DNA from: Sphingopyxis alaskensis RB2256
GTDB lineage: Bacteria; Pseudomonadota; Alphaproteobacteria; Sphingomonadales; Sphingomonadaceae
Length of the DNA stretch: 64,000 nt
Assembly (NCBI RefSeq): GCF_000013985.1
Contig: NC_008048.1
Coordinates: forward strand, 2,046,001-2,110,000
Direction of reading: 5' to 3'
Shown piece by piece: positions 52,396 to 60,425 of this stretch (positions are counted from its first letter, which is position 1; every line of letters starts with the position of its first letter). The translations under genes were made by a program, and so were the position numbers. A model generated the notes under the pieces. It saw only the letters and a program-made list of their open reading frames with translations, had not been told where the DNA came from and made no database searches.

Positions 52396-54573
52396 CTATG
52401 TCAGCGGTATGAAAAGCGGCGGCGACAGCGCGAAATCGCCGACCTGCCGAACCTCCAGCGCCGTCCCCGGCGGCACGGTCGCCAGTTCGCCCGCCGCGAT
52501 TGCCAGAACGGGCGATGAAAGCTCCCATGGCCCGATGCCGGGCACGGGGGGCGCCAGCGCGACGCGCCACGCCTCGCGGTTTTCGCCGACGGGCAGATCG
52601 ACCTGGTCGCGCCATCCGGTATCGACCCGGCTGCGCCGCACCCAGCCTGCGGTCGCCCCACCCGCTCCATCGGGCGATAGGCGGCCATGCACCGGCGCCA
52701 GCGGTCGCAGCGCGCGGCCCGCCATCGGCACCGCGACCTCGCTCATTGCCGTGCCGCCGCGTGCAATCCATTGCAGCACCGCCTCGCCGCTTTCGGTCCA
52801 GCCCGACAGCGTTTCGGGCAGCAGCAGCGCCGCCGAATCGTCCAGCAACACAAAGGCTTCGCCCGCATCATGGATCATCGCGTCTCGCGTCCCCGCACGC
52901 CCCCGCAACAGGTGCGACAGCCGCCACAGGCCCGGCGCCACCACCTCCGCGCGGCCGAACTGCAGCAGTTCGCTCCCCAGCATCGCGCGGTTCGCCCCGC
53001 CGAGCAGCGCCGCATCGTCGACCGATTCCAGCGTCATCGCCGGATTGGTCAGTTCGACGATCGCGGCATTGGCAAGGTCGAACAGGTCCGCGCTCCCCGC
53101 CTCGAGCGGCGCCGCCAGATGCCCCAGCGCGGCGGCGGGCCGCAGCGTCCCCGCCGCGATCGGTTCGGCGCCGGGCGCGGGAACGAACCACAGGTCGGCG
53201 CCGCGCCATCCGTCGTTGCTGCCCGCGCCCGCGACCAGCACGCGCGGCGCCGATGCGGCCGGGCTGCCGAGGTTCGGCAGGTCGAGGACGCGGATGGTCC
53301 CGGTCGCGTCGGGCCAGTCGGGCGCTCCCACGGGAACGCCGGGATCGGCCGGCAGCCCGGTCGCCGGAAGCGGCTGGTGCCGACGCAGTTCCAGCCATAT
53401 CTCGTCGCCCCGGATCGTGCGTTCGGCCAGCCGCCAGCCGCTGCCATCGGCGAGCATCACCACCTGCCCCACCGTCAATGCCGCCGCCGCCAGATCGGCG
53501 CGCAGGGCCATCGTCTCGCGCCCGTCGGCCGCCGCCCCCGCGAGCCGCGCGGCCAGCGCGCGCGCCGACGCGGCGGGCAGCGCGGCGGGCAGGTCGATCC
53601 GCTCCTCACGCGCGCCGCCGCCCGCGACATGGCTTGTTTGCTGGCCCAGCTGATAATCGCGGTCCGGCTCATAATGGCGCAGCCGCATCGTGCCCGGCAG
53701 CGACGCCAGCGGCGCCCGTCGCCGCTCGGTGTCGACGGCCGCTTCCTCGCCTCGCCGTTTCTCGCGAAAATCGGCGAGCGCCACCGCCTCCCCCGCCTGG
53801 GCGGCGGGCGCGAGGCGCCAGCCGCCCGGTCCGCTGAGAAGCCGCACGCCATCGGCCTCGAACAGCGGCGTCAGCGCGTCGCGCGCGCGGTCGCCCGACG
53901 CCGCATAGCCCGAAAATCCCCAGTCGCCGCCGCACCGCACCGCATCGTCCAGCAGCCGCGCGCCGATCAGCCCCGCGTCGATGCTCCCCGCATCGGCTTC
54001 GACCTCAAAGGTCAGCGACGGGATGCGATTGCCGAAACCGCCCAGCTCCAGCTCCTCGAACACCGCATAGGCCATCCCGCGAAAGCCGCTCGCCGACGCG
54101 ATCCCCAGCGCCGATGCGATCAGCGGGTCGGGCATCTGGTCCTCGCTGCCGTCGTACCAGCGAAAGGTGCAGCGCTCCCGGAACGATCCGCTCGTCCCGC
54201 GCAGCAGGTTGCCGTCCGCCCAGATGCGCCGGATCGCGCGGATCGGCCGCGACGACAGCGCGATCGCCAGCGACACCGCATAGCTATATTCGGTCGTCGA
54301 AGGCCGCCCCTTGCCGCCGCCGCGCTTCTCGCGCCGCTCGATCAGGTCGGTCGCCCAGATCACGCTGCCCGCGACGCGCATGGTCCCGAACAATTGCGGT
54401 ATCTGCTGGCCATAGGTCGACGCCTGCACCTTCAGGTCGGCAAGCCGCGGCCCCTCGCGCCGCCTCGGCGCCAGGATCGCCGCATCGACCTGCTGGCCCA
54501 GCGCCGCTCCGATCGCCGCACCCACCGGCCCGCCGATCAGCCCGCCGGCCACCGTCAGCACCAAAGTCGCCAT
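52396..54573 (-). CDS. GTA host-specificity / tail tip protein (gp15-like, without TIM barrel)
   Basis: 725 residues, starting at the second of two ATGs (54573), six bases after AAGGAG. The N-terminus (LIGGPVGAAIGAALGQQ hydrophobic, then ASTYGQQIPQLFGTMRVAGSVIWATDL) matches RcGTA gp15. The Phage-tail_3-like region follows (DAGSIDAGLIGARLLDDAV and later). RcGTA gp15 is about 1300 residues with a GTA TIM-barrel domain in between; that block is missing here. Forms the baseplate hub and cell contact. Confidence 0.83.
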   Translation of the reverse strand: MATLVLTVAGGLIGGPVGAAIGAALGQQVDAAILAPRRREGPRLADLKVQASTYGQQIPQLFGTMRVAGSVIWATDLIERREKRGGGKGRPSTTEYSYAVSLAIALSSRPIRAIRRIWADGNLLRGTSGSFRERCTFRWYDGSEDQMPDPLIASALGIASASGFRGMAYAVFEELELGGFGNRIPSLTFEVEADAGSIDAGLIGARLLDDAVRCGGDWGFSGYAASGDRARDALTPLFEADGVRLLSGPGGWRLAPAAQAGEAVALADFREKRRGEEAAVDTERRRAPLASLPGTMRLRHYEPDRDYQLGQQTSHVAGGGAREERIDLPAALPAASARALAARLAGAAADGRETMALRADLAAAALTVGQVVMLADGSGWRLAERTIRGDEIWLELRRHQPLPATGLPADPGVPVGAPDWPDATGTIRVLDLPNLGSPAASAPRVLVAGAGSNDGWRGADLWFVPAPGAEPIAAGTLRPAAALGHLAAPLEAGSADLFDLANAAIVELTNPAMTLESVDDAALLGGANRAMLGSELLQFGRAEVVAPGLWRLSHLLRGRAGTRDAMIHDAGEAFVLLDDSAALLLPETLSGWTESGEAVLQWIARGGTAMSEVAVPMAGRALRPLAPVHGRLSPDGAGGATAGWVRRSRVDTGWRDQVDLPVGENREAWRVALAPPVPGIGPWELSSPVLAIAAGELATVPPGTALEVRQVGDFALSPPLFIPLT

Positions 54574-54985
54574 CATTGTCTCCTTGTCGCAGGCGCCATC
54601 GCGGCGCCGCGCGCACCTCGGCATCGACGGGCGCCTCGACGACGCGCCGCAACCCCGCATGGGCGTGAATCCAGCGATCGGTTCCGATCAGCCCCAGATG
54701 AAATTGCCCCGCCGGCAGGACGATCAGCGCCACATCGCCCGCTCGCGCGCGGTCGTCTGCGGACGCGAACCCCGCCGCCGCCAACGCCGCTTCGATCCGC
54801 GCCCGCGCCCAACCGCGCAGCGGATAGCCGTCAGGCCGCGCCAGCCGCACACCGGCGTCGGCATAGGCCGCCCAGACCAGCCCGACGCAATCGAGCCCCG
54901 CCGCCGGATCGCGTCCCTGAAAGCGGAACCGCGCCCCGACCATCGCCCGCGCCGCCGCGAAAGCGCGCGCGCCGACCCTATCCAC
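54284..54985 (-). CDS. GTA NlpC/P60 cell-wall peptidase (gp14-like), with unusual C-terminal overrun
   Basis: GTG start at 54985, overlapping the DUF2163 stop by 8 nt. Residues 1-137 form the NlpC/P60 domain: Cys33 in AGLDCVGLVWAAY, His96 in QFHLGLI and a third polar residue near IHAHAG (107-109). It cuts peptidoglycan for DNA entry. The frame does not stop before the next gene but runs 290 nt into it, giving a 233-residue ORF whose last 96 residues are Arg/Gly-rich and not family-like. Normal members end near residue 140; a lost stop or a single-base error is possible. Confidence 0.8.
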   Translation of the reverse strand: MDRVGARAFAAARAMVGARFRFQGRDPAAGLDCVGLVWAAYADAGVRLARPDGYPLRGWARARIEAALAAAGFASADDRARAGDVALIVLPAGQFHLGLIGTDRWIHAHAGLRRVVEAPVDAEVRAAPRWRLRQGDNDGDFGADGGRRADRRAGGCGDRSGAGPAGRCGDPGAEAARGAAACRPEGAGVDLWPADTAIVRDHARRGQRDLGDRPDRAAREARRRQGAAFDDRI

Positions 54986-55811
54986 CCGGATAGCGCGTCA
55001 GCAGATCATTGCCCGGCAGATGCGCCTCGCCGCGAAAATTGACCGCATTGGCAAAACGGTCGCGGCAGGTCGCCAGCCGCTTGTCGCACCCTTCGGTCAG
55101 CCGCACGCGCACCGGCGCGTCCGGTGCAAAGGGCGGCGCTTCGGCCAAATGCAACTCGGCCCCCTCGGCGGCGCTCACCGGGCTCGCCAGCCCGCAATTG
55201 GCGCCCTCGATCCACAGCAATTCGCCAAACGCCATATGCGGCGCGGCGGCATCGAGCGTCACGACGCGCCCCGCGACCGCGACAACACGCCGGGCATGCG
55301 TGCGCGGCGCCAGATCGACCCGGCACGCACGGTCGCCCAGCGTCGCGCGGCACGACGGCGACGTCGCCGGGCACACCGGCCGGTCGAGCAGCTGCGTCAC
55401 GCCTTTGAGTTCGGCCGAAAACCCCGCGCCGCGCCGCTCGACCGAGCCCAGCGATCCGCGCGCGACCGTGACCGGCGCCGCTGCGGGCGCCGTCCAGTCG
55501 GTCAGGAACAGTTCCAGCTCCGCCCCGTCCCAGCGCCCGGCGTCGAGGTCGCGCGCCGCGATCGCATCGCTCGCGATCGCGCCCTCGATGTCCATCGTCG
55601 CCGCGTCCAGGCTGTCGCGCGTCTCGATCGCCGACGGTTTCATCCCCGGCGCCGCGCGATAGACCAGCCCGTCAATCAGCAGGTCGCGGTCGTGCGAGGT
55701 CAGCCCGATCGTCACCCCGTCGCGCCGCGACAGGCGCCAGCACCAGGCGAGCGTCACCAGCTCCGCGCGCAGCCAGTCGGGCGCGGCGTTCAGGCTCACC
55801 GGCGTCACCAT
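54978..55811 (-). CDS. GTA DUF2163 hub protein (gp13-like)
   Basis: 277 residues starting MVTPVSLNAAPDWLRAELVTLAWCWRLSRRDG. The DUF2163 family corresponds to the RcGTA gp13 hub and lambda tail-tip protein L. Conserved Cys occur in PVCPATSPSCRATLGDRAC, GANCGL and EGCDKRLATCRDRF. In RcGTA and lambda L, Cys of this region hold a 4Fe-4S cluster. It ends RGEAHLPGNDLLTRYPGG, the family C-terminus. Overlaps both neighbours by 7-8 nt. Confidence 0.88.
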   Translation of the reverse strand: MVTPVSLNAAPDWLRAELVTLAWCWRLSRRDGVTIGLTSHDRDLLIDGLVYRAAPGMKPSAIETRDSLDAATMDIEGAIASDAIAARDLDAGRWDGAELELFLTDWTAPAAAPVTVARGSLGSVERRGAGFSAELKGVTQLLDRPVCPATSPSCRATLGDRACRVDLAPRTHARRVVAVAGRVVTLDAAAPHMAFGELLWIEGANCGLASPVSAAEGAELHLAEAPPFAPDAPVRVRLTEGCDKRLATCRDRFANAVNFRGEAHLPGNDLLTRYPGG

Positions 55812-58129
55812 GGCGCGCGCACCTCGACCAGCGGCACGCTCGCCAGCTCGCCCGCGAGGAAGGTCGCGCGGCTCACCTCCAGCCGGTCGTCGGCAAAGCG
55901 CACCGGCACGTCGAAGCGGAATCCCGCCCGCACTACCGCGCCCTCGGCGGGCGCCGCGTCGAGCAGCACCTCGCCTTCGCCCGTCACCAGGAACGCCGCC
56001 GTCTCGATCCCACCCACCGACACGCGCACGCTCCCCGCGACCGGCAGGCGGATCGGCCGCACCGCTTCGGCGTCGCCTTCGCCATAACGCTTCACCAGCG
56101 CAAATTGCCGCCGCACCCCGTCGCCTGTCCCCAGCCACTGATCCTCGGCGGTCGGCAGCCCGTTATCGGCGGCCGAACTGCTGTCGAACGGATCGCGAAA
56201 GCGGAACGCGCGCGCCGCGCCGCGCCGCGCGCGGAAAAACGCCGTCAGCGCGCGCACATCGGCCTCGGACCTGATCCCCGGCCCGGCGTCATAGCGCATC
56301 CGTGCCTCGGCCCATTCGCTCGCGCGCTGTTCGTGCCCCGATGGCGAGCTGACGATCTGCGTCGAAAATTCGGTCAGCGCCACCGCCTCGCGCCCGATCG
56401 CAATCGGGAAATCCACTGCATCGAACGCCTGCACCCTGTCCTCCCCATCAAAGGCCGTGAAGCCGTCGCGCGCCACCTGCGGCAGCGCCCAGATAAAGGT
56501 CCGCGCCACCCCCGCGCGCCGCGCCGCGTCGGCGGCCTCTGCGATCGCCGCCCACCGGCCGCGCTGTTCGGGCAGCAGCACGAACCCCGAAAAATAATGC
56601 TGTTCTGCAATGGGATAACCGAGCCGCAGCGCCATCGCGGCGCGCGCGCCAGCGGTCTCGCCGCTGCGCCCGCCGGTCACCCAGTCATAATCTTCTAGCT
56701 GGAGCACGTCGAACGCCGGCGCCGCCCAGCCGAGCGGCACATTGGCGCGCCGCACCTCTGCCGCCGCCGGGTCGAGCACCGTCGGCAGATAGACGAGCAA
56801 GTGGCTGACCAGCCCCGCCGCACCCGCCTCCTCCCGCGCCGCCGCGACCAGCGCGGCGGTCGAATCGGCGAGCAAGGCGCCCAGCGCATCGAGCATCGCC
56901 CGCTGCGCCGCGTCGAGCGGCCCGCGCACGTCGGCAATCGCCACGCCCGCGCCGCCCAGCGCCGCCGACGCCGCCGCGTCATAGGCGCAGATGCGCCCCC
57001 CGTCCGCGATCCACCACCAGGGCTCGCCGACCTGAAACCTGCACGCCAGCCCGGCATCGCGCCCGATCGCGACGAACGCCCGCGCGACCGCCTGCAACCA
57101 GGCCATCGCCGCCGCATTCGCCGGCGACAGCAGGGTCGAGGGCGGCTCCCACCCGGTCAGCGCGGGCGCGCCATCGGCGTCGCGCTGCTTCCAGTCCTCG
57201 GGGCAATAGGCGTCGAACAATTCATAGGACAGCGACCAGATCAGCCCCAGCCCCGCCGCCGCGCACGCGGCGGCCAAATCGCGATGCCAGGCCGCGCACG
57301 GACCGTTCAACGCGCCCGCCGACGCATCCGCGAGCAGGCCCGCGGCTGACGGCGCCAGCCGCATATAATGGCTCATCCCGACATAATGGACGACGTCGCC
57401 GCGATAGCCCAATTGCACGATCTGCCGCACCACGCGCGCCGGGGTCAGGTGATAGCAATCGTCATAGCCGTTGGTCATGCCCAGCGCCGTTTCGGGGAGC
57501 ACCGCATCGCCGATCGCCAGCACCGAACCCGATCCGGTGCAGACGATGTCGCTCATCTCGGCCCAGCCCTCGACCGGCGCATCCAAATCGCCCTCGCCGC
57601 CGTCATAGGTCGGCGGCACCAGCGAAACGAACATCCTGTCGACATCCCCCGCCCACACCGGATCCGCCTCGCCGGGAAGCAGGAAACCGCCGTCGAGCGC
57701 ATCGAAATCGAGCGTCACCACCGCATCCTCCGCACTCCCCTCGGCATAGTTCCACAACCGCACATACCAGGCGCGCGGATTGCCTCCCGCATCGCGCCCC
57801 TCGATCGTCAGCGTCGGGCCATGCAGCGCGTCGAGCGGCTTCACCCCGCCCGACCGCCATCGGAAAAGGAGCTGCGTGTGCCGGAAATCACGCCGCGTTT
57901 CATAGGCGAGCAGCGGGTGATCCCACCGGTCCGCCGTCTCCCAGATCAGCCCCGCCAGATCCTGCTTGCGGTAAAAGACCGCCTCGACGCGCAGCGCCCC
58001 CGGCGCCGCGCTCGTCACGCTCGCCATCATCGGCCGCGCAAAATCGACCGTCCAGAAGCGCGGGTCGAACCGCTTGATCCACCCCTTGCGATGATGCGGC
58101 TCGGCCGCCGCCACCAGGGCCCAGCCCAT
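55805..58129 (-). CDS. Long DUF2460/TIGR02217 distal tail protein with TIM-barrel-like insert
   Basis: 774 residues. The last 200 (from about 572, TEFSTQIVSSPSGHEQRASEW and ALTAFFRARRGAARAFRFRDP) are the DUF2460 distal tail domain of RcGTA gp12, normally a 210-residue protein. Residues 1-215 are a separate beta-rich domain. Residues about 216-565 look like a TIM barrel (GYRGDVVHYVGMSHYMRL, GLIWSLSYELFDAYCPEDW, FQVGEPWWWIADGG with Glu303 and Glu369 as possible acids). It would form the end of the tail tube and may bind or cut surface glycans (inference). Confidence 0.8.
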   Translation of the reverse strand: MGWALVAAAEPHHRKGWIKRFDPRFWTVDFARPMMASVTSAAPGALRVEAVFYRKQDLAGLIWETADRWDHPLLAYETRRDFRHTQLLFRWRSGGVKPLDALHGPTLTIEGRDAGGNPRAWYVRLWNYAEGSAEDAVVTLDFDALDGGFLLPGEADPVWAGDVDRMFVSLVPPTYDGGEGDLDAPVEGWAEMSDIVCTGSGSVLAIGDAVLPETALGMTNGYDDCYHLTPARVVRQIVQLGYRGDVVHYVGMSHYMRLAPSAAGLLADASAGALNGPCAAWHRDLAAACAAAGLGLIWSLSYELFDAYCPEDWKQRDADGAPALTGWEPPSTLLSPANAAAMAWLQAVARAFVAIGRDAGLACRFQVGEPWWWIADGGRICAYDAAASAALGGAGVAIADVRGPLDAAQRAMLDALGALLADSTAALVAAAREEAGAAGLVSHLLVYLPTVLDPAAAEVRRANVPLGWAAPAFDVLQLEDYDWVTGGRSGETAGARAAMALRLGYPIAEQHYFSGFVLLPEQRGRWAAIAEAADAARRAGVARTFIWALPQVARDGFTAFDGEDRVQAFDAVDFPIAIGREAVALTEFSTQIVSSPSGHEQRASEWAEARMRYDAGPGIRSEADVRALTAFFRARRGAARAFRFRDPFDSSSAADNGLPTAEDQWLGTGDGVRRQFALVKRYGEGDAEAVRPIRLPVAGSVRVSVGGIETAAFLVTGEGEVLLDAAPAEGAVVRAGFRFDVPVRFADDRLEVSRATFLAGELASVPLVEVRAPW

Positions 58130-58704
58130 CAGTCCTCCCCCGCCGCCACCGCGCGCCGCACCGCGCGCGCCAGTTGCCGCCCCGTCTGCGCCAGCCGCTG
58201 CGGATCATTGCCCGCCGGCCCCTGCACATTCACCGTGATCGCGATATGCCGCGTCGCCCCGCCCGCCGCCTCGATCCGCCCGCTCGCGGTCGGCACGAAC
58301 AGCTCGGGTCCGCGCTCGCCGACGCGATAGGCGCGCCCCGCGCTCACCGGCCCGCCCGTCGCGCGCCCCGGCGCCCCGAACAGCGCCATCGCGATCGACG
58401 AACCAAGCGACAGAAGCCCGCCGCCCCCGCTCGCCCCGCCGCCGCCCAGCGCCGCCCCCAGCCCGCCCGAAATCGCTGCACGCGCAATGTCGGCCATCAC
58501 CGACAGCGCCAGCCGCTTCAGATCCTCGAACCCCAGCTTGCCGGTGGTGATCGCGCGCGACAGCGCCCGCTCGATCGCATTTCCCGCCTCCTCGGCGCCG
58601 GCGACCAGCGGCCCGCGCAGCTCCGCGCGCAGCGCGGCAATGTCGCGCCGGAACGCCCCCGTGTCGGCGCGCACCGCGACGACCATCTCGTCGATCTCAT
58701 CCAT
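58129..58704 (-). CDS. GTA tail tape measure protein (gp11-like)
   Basis: 191 residues: helical N-terminus (MDEIDEMVVAVRADTGAFRRDIAALRAEL), a Gly/Ala-rich hydrophobic centre (GLGAALGGGGASGGGGLLSLGSSIAM) and the tape-measure C-terminal motif VGERGPELFVPTASG. The length fits the short tail of GTAs (RcGTA gp11 is about 220). The stop overlaps the next ATG as TGATG. Confidence 0.88.
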   Translation of the reverse strand: MDEIDEMVVAVRADTGAFRRDIAALRAELRGPLVAGAEEAGNAIERALSRAITTGKLGFEDLKRLALSVMADIARAAISGGLGAALGGGGASGGGGLLSLGSSIAMALFGAPGRATGGPVSAGRAYRVGERGPELFVPTASGRIEAAGGATRHIAITVNVQGPAGNDPQRLAQTGRQLARAVRRAVAAGED

Positions 58705-58900
58705 CGGGAAATTGCTCCATCATCGCGCTCAGCGCCGCGCGGTCGAACCGGGCAGCATCGCCCGCGTCGATCCACCCCGCCAGCACCGCGCGCACATCGG
58801 CGGGCGTCGCCGCCCAGAAATCATCGGGCCGCCACCCCGCGACGCGCGCCATCAGCCCCGCCAGCGTCACCGCCGCAGGTCCCAGCCGCTCGTCCGCCAC
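58697..58900 (-). CDS. GTA tail assembly chaperone (gp10.1-like)
   Basis: 67 residues with a GTG start at 58900 (VADERLGPAAVTLAGLMARVAGWRPDDFWAATPADVRAVLAGW). The GWRPDDFWAATPADV motif is that of the Phage_TAC_6 family. Starts 1 nt after the gp10 stop and overlaps the tape measure gene by 8 nt, the classical chaperone position before a tape measure. Confidence 0.85.
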   Translation of the reverse strand: MADERLGPAAVTLAGLMARVAGWRPDDFWAATPADVRAVLAGWIDAGDAARFDRAALSAMMEQFPDG

Positions 58901-58901
58901 C

Positions 58902-59228
58902 TCAGCGCCCCTGCAATATCTGCCCCAGCAGCACGCGCAGCGCCGGGGTAACCGCCGCCAGCCCCTGCGCCACGACCGCCTCGCCGACATCCTCGCGCGT
59001 CAGCGCCGCGGGCCGGTCGCGCACGCAGTGCCAGAACAGCGCCGCCAGTTCGCCCAGCGCCAGCCGCCCGTCCGCCGCGCGCTCGACCAATGCAAACAGC
59101 GGCCCCAGCTCCGCCTCCGCCGCGACCAGCGCCGCAAAGCTCGGGCGCAGCACCAGCCGTTCGCCCGCGACGCATAGTTCCGCCTCGCCGCGCAGCGCGT
59201 TCGCCCCCATCTTCGCCGACGCGCTCAC
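58902..59228 (-). CDS. GTA tail protein gp10-like (GTA_gp10 family)
   Basis: 108 residues, GTG start at 59228 overlapping the tail tube stop by 4 nt (GTGA). The GTA_gp10 pattern NALRGEAELCVAGERLVLRPSFAALVAAEAELGPL is clear. Probably a tail assembly chaperone partner of gp10.1; the pair sits where phages place G/GT chaperones. Confidence 0.85.
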   Translation of the reverse strand: MSASAKMGANALRGEAELCVAGERLVLRPSFAALVAAEAELGPLFALVERAADGRLALGELAALFWHCVRDRPAALTREDVGEAVVAQGLAAVTPALRVLLGQILQGR

Positions 59229-59632
59229 AGGCTCACCACCGCGCCGCTCGATTCGAGGTTCAGCGTGTAATTGCGCTCGCCATTATAATCGCCGGCATAG
59301 TCGAGCCGCGTGACCAGAAAGCGCCCGCGCAGCCGCTCGCCGCTCTCGAAGCTCAGCTCATAATCGTCGATCACGCCCGACAGCGCATGGCCGCGCAGCC
59401 GCAGCTCGGCATCGGACCCGGTAAAGATGCCCGCGGCGCTCACCGACACCGACCGTACCCCCGCGCCCGACAGCAACTCGCGCCATCCGCCCGAATCCTT
59501 GGTGGTGACGTTCACCGCCTCGCCGTTCACCGACAGTTGCGTCGTGCGCAGCCCAGCGACGGTCCGATAGGTCGGCGGCGCGCCGCCGTCGCCGACCTTG
59601 AGCAGAAAAGCGCTCCCATTTTCGATGGCCAT
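59225..59632 (-). CDS. GTA major tail tube protein (gp9-like)
   Basis: 135 residues starting MAIENGSAFLLKVGDG, of the TP901-1 tail-tube family: VAGLRTTQLSVNGEAVNVTTKDSGGWRELLSGAGVRSVSVSAAGIF and a C-terminal LDYAGDYNGERNYTLNLESSGAV. Hexamers stack into the tail tube. An opposite-strand gene occupies the space upstream, so gp8 and gp9 are not adjacent here. Confidence 0.9.
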   Translation of the reverse strand: MAIENGSAFLLKVGDGGAPPTYRTVAGLRTTQLSVNGEAVNVTTKDSGGWRELLSGAGVRSVSVSAAGIFTGSDAELRLRGHALSGVIDDYELSFESGERLRGRFLVTRLDYAGDYNGERNYTLNLESSGAVVSL

Positions 59633-59679
59633 CGTCTAATCTCCTTGAAAAATAATCATGCGGAATGGGGAGTCGCAGG

Positions 59680-60015
59680 ATGCTGATTACGACACTGGTT
59701 CTGGCTGCGATGGTCCAGTCGCCCGCCGCGACGGTCGACCGGACGCGCGCCGCTTTCACCAAATGCCTTCGCGACGACCTCAAACGATCGCTCGAAGCCA
59801 AGATCGAAGAGGCCGAATATGGGATGCGGCTGAAGGCGAACTGCGCGAATGAACGCGACGCCTTTCGCAAGGCGGTGATCGCGCTCGGCCGCGCCGCGGG
59901 CGATTCCGAAAAGGTCGCCACCGAGGACGCCGACTGGCAGGTCGAGGATTATCACGAGAACTTCACAGAGAAGTTCAAGGACTATAAATCGACCAACACG
60001 CTGCCCGGCGACTGA
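59680..60015 (+). CDS. Small secreted protein inside the GTA cluster, opposite strand
   Basis: 111 residues: signal peptide MLITTLVLAAMVQSPAA, then a helical, charged mature part with two Cys (FTKCLRDDL and LKANCANERDAF, likely a disulphide) and an acidic-aromatic C-terminus (DADWQVEDYHENFTEKFKDYKS). GGGGAG eight bases upstream supports the ATG at 59680 over the one at 59665. It is the only plus-strand gene in the cluster and separates gp8 from gp9. No family recognised. Confidence 0.7.
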   Translation: MLITTLVLAAMVQSPAATVDRTRAAFTKCLRDDLKRSLEAKIEEAEYGMRLKANCANERDAFRKAVIALGRAAGDSEKVATEDADWQVEDYHENFTEKFKDYKSTNTLPGD

Positions 60016-60032
60016 TCCGCGACCGCCAGGGC

Positions 60033-60425
60033 TCAGGCCGCAAGGCACCGGCACCGCACGACAATTTCGTGCCGCCAGCCGCCCTCGCGCCCAAAGCCAA
60101 AGCGTGTGCGGATCGTGCGTGCCCCGACGATATTCCAGCCGCCCGCCGTCCCGCGCATCGCCGCGACGACGCGCTCGATACAGCCGGCGGCGCCGTCTTC
60201 CATCGCGCCGCCGACGCCCACCAGCACCAGCGTCAGCCGCACCTCGCGCCCCGCGCGGTCCTTCGTGCCCCAGTCGCGGCCCTCGGCGCCGGCGACCATC
60301 GCATAGGGCGCGCTCGCGCGCGGCGGCACCCCGTCGAAAACGCCGTGCATCATCGCCGCCAGCGCATCGTCGCGCGCCAGCAGGTCGAGCGCGCGGGCGC
60401 GCACCGCGCCTTCGGCGCTCGTCAC
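60033..60425 (-). CDS. GTA DUF3168 tail terminator-like protein (gp8-like)
   Basis: 130 residues, GTG start at 60425 (VTSAEGAVRARALDLLARDDALAAMM) overlapping the gp6-like stop by 4 nt (GTGA). DUF3168 pattern: FDGVPPRASAPYAMVAGAEGRDWGTKDRAGREVRLTLVLV. Thought to form the tail terminator ring between tube and head. An apparently longer frame to 60464 is antisense to coupling and is discarded. Confidence 0.85.
   Translation of the reverse strand: MTSAEGAVRARALDLLARDDALAAMMHGVFDGVPPRASAPYAMVAGAEGRDWGTKDRAGREVRLTLVLVGVGGAMEDGAAGCIERVVAAMRGTAGGWNIVGARTIRTRFGFGREGGWRHEIVVRCRCLAA

Noticed and set aside
52687..54993. 768-codon open frame antisense to the GTA gp15-like gene
   Set aside because: Arg/Pro/Gln-rich antisense product; sense strand has strong tail-protein similarity and coupled overlaps.
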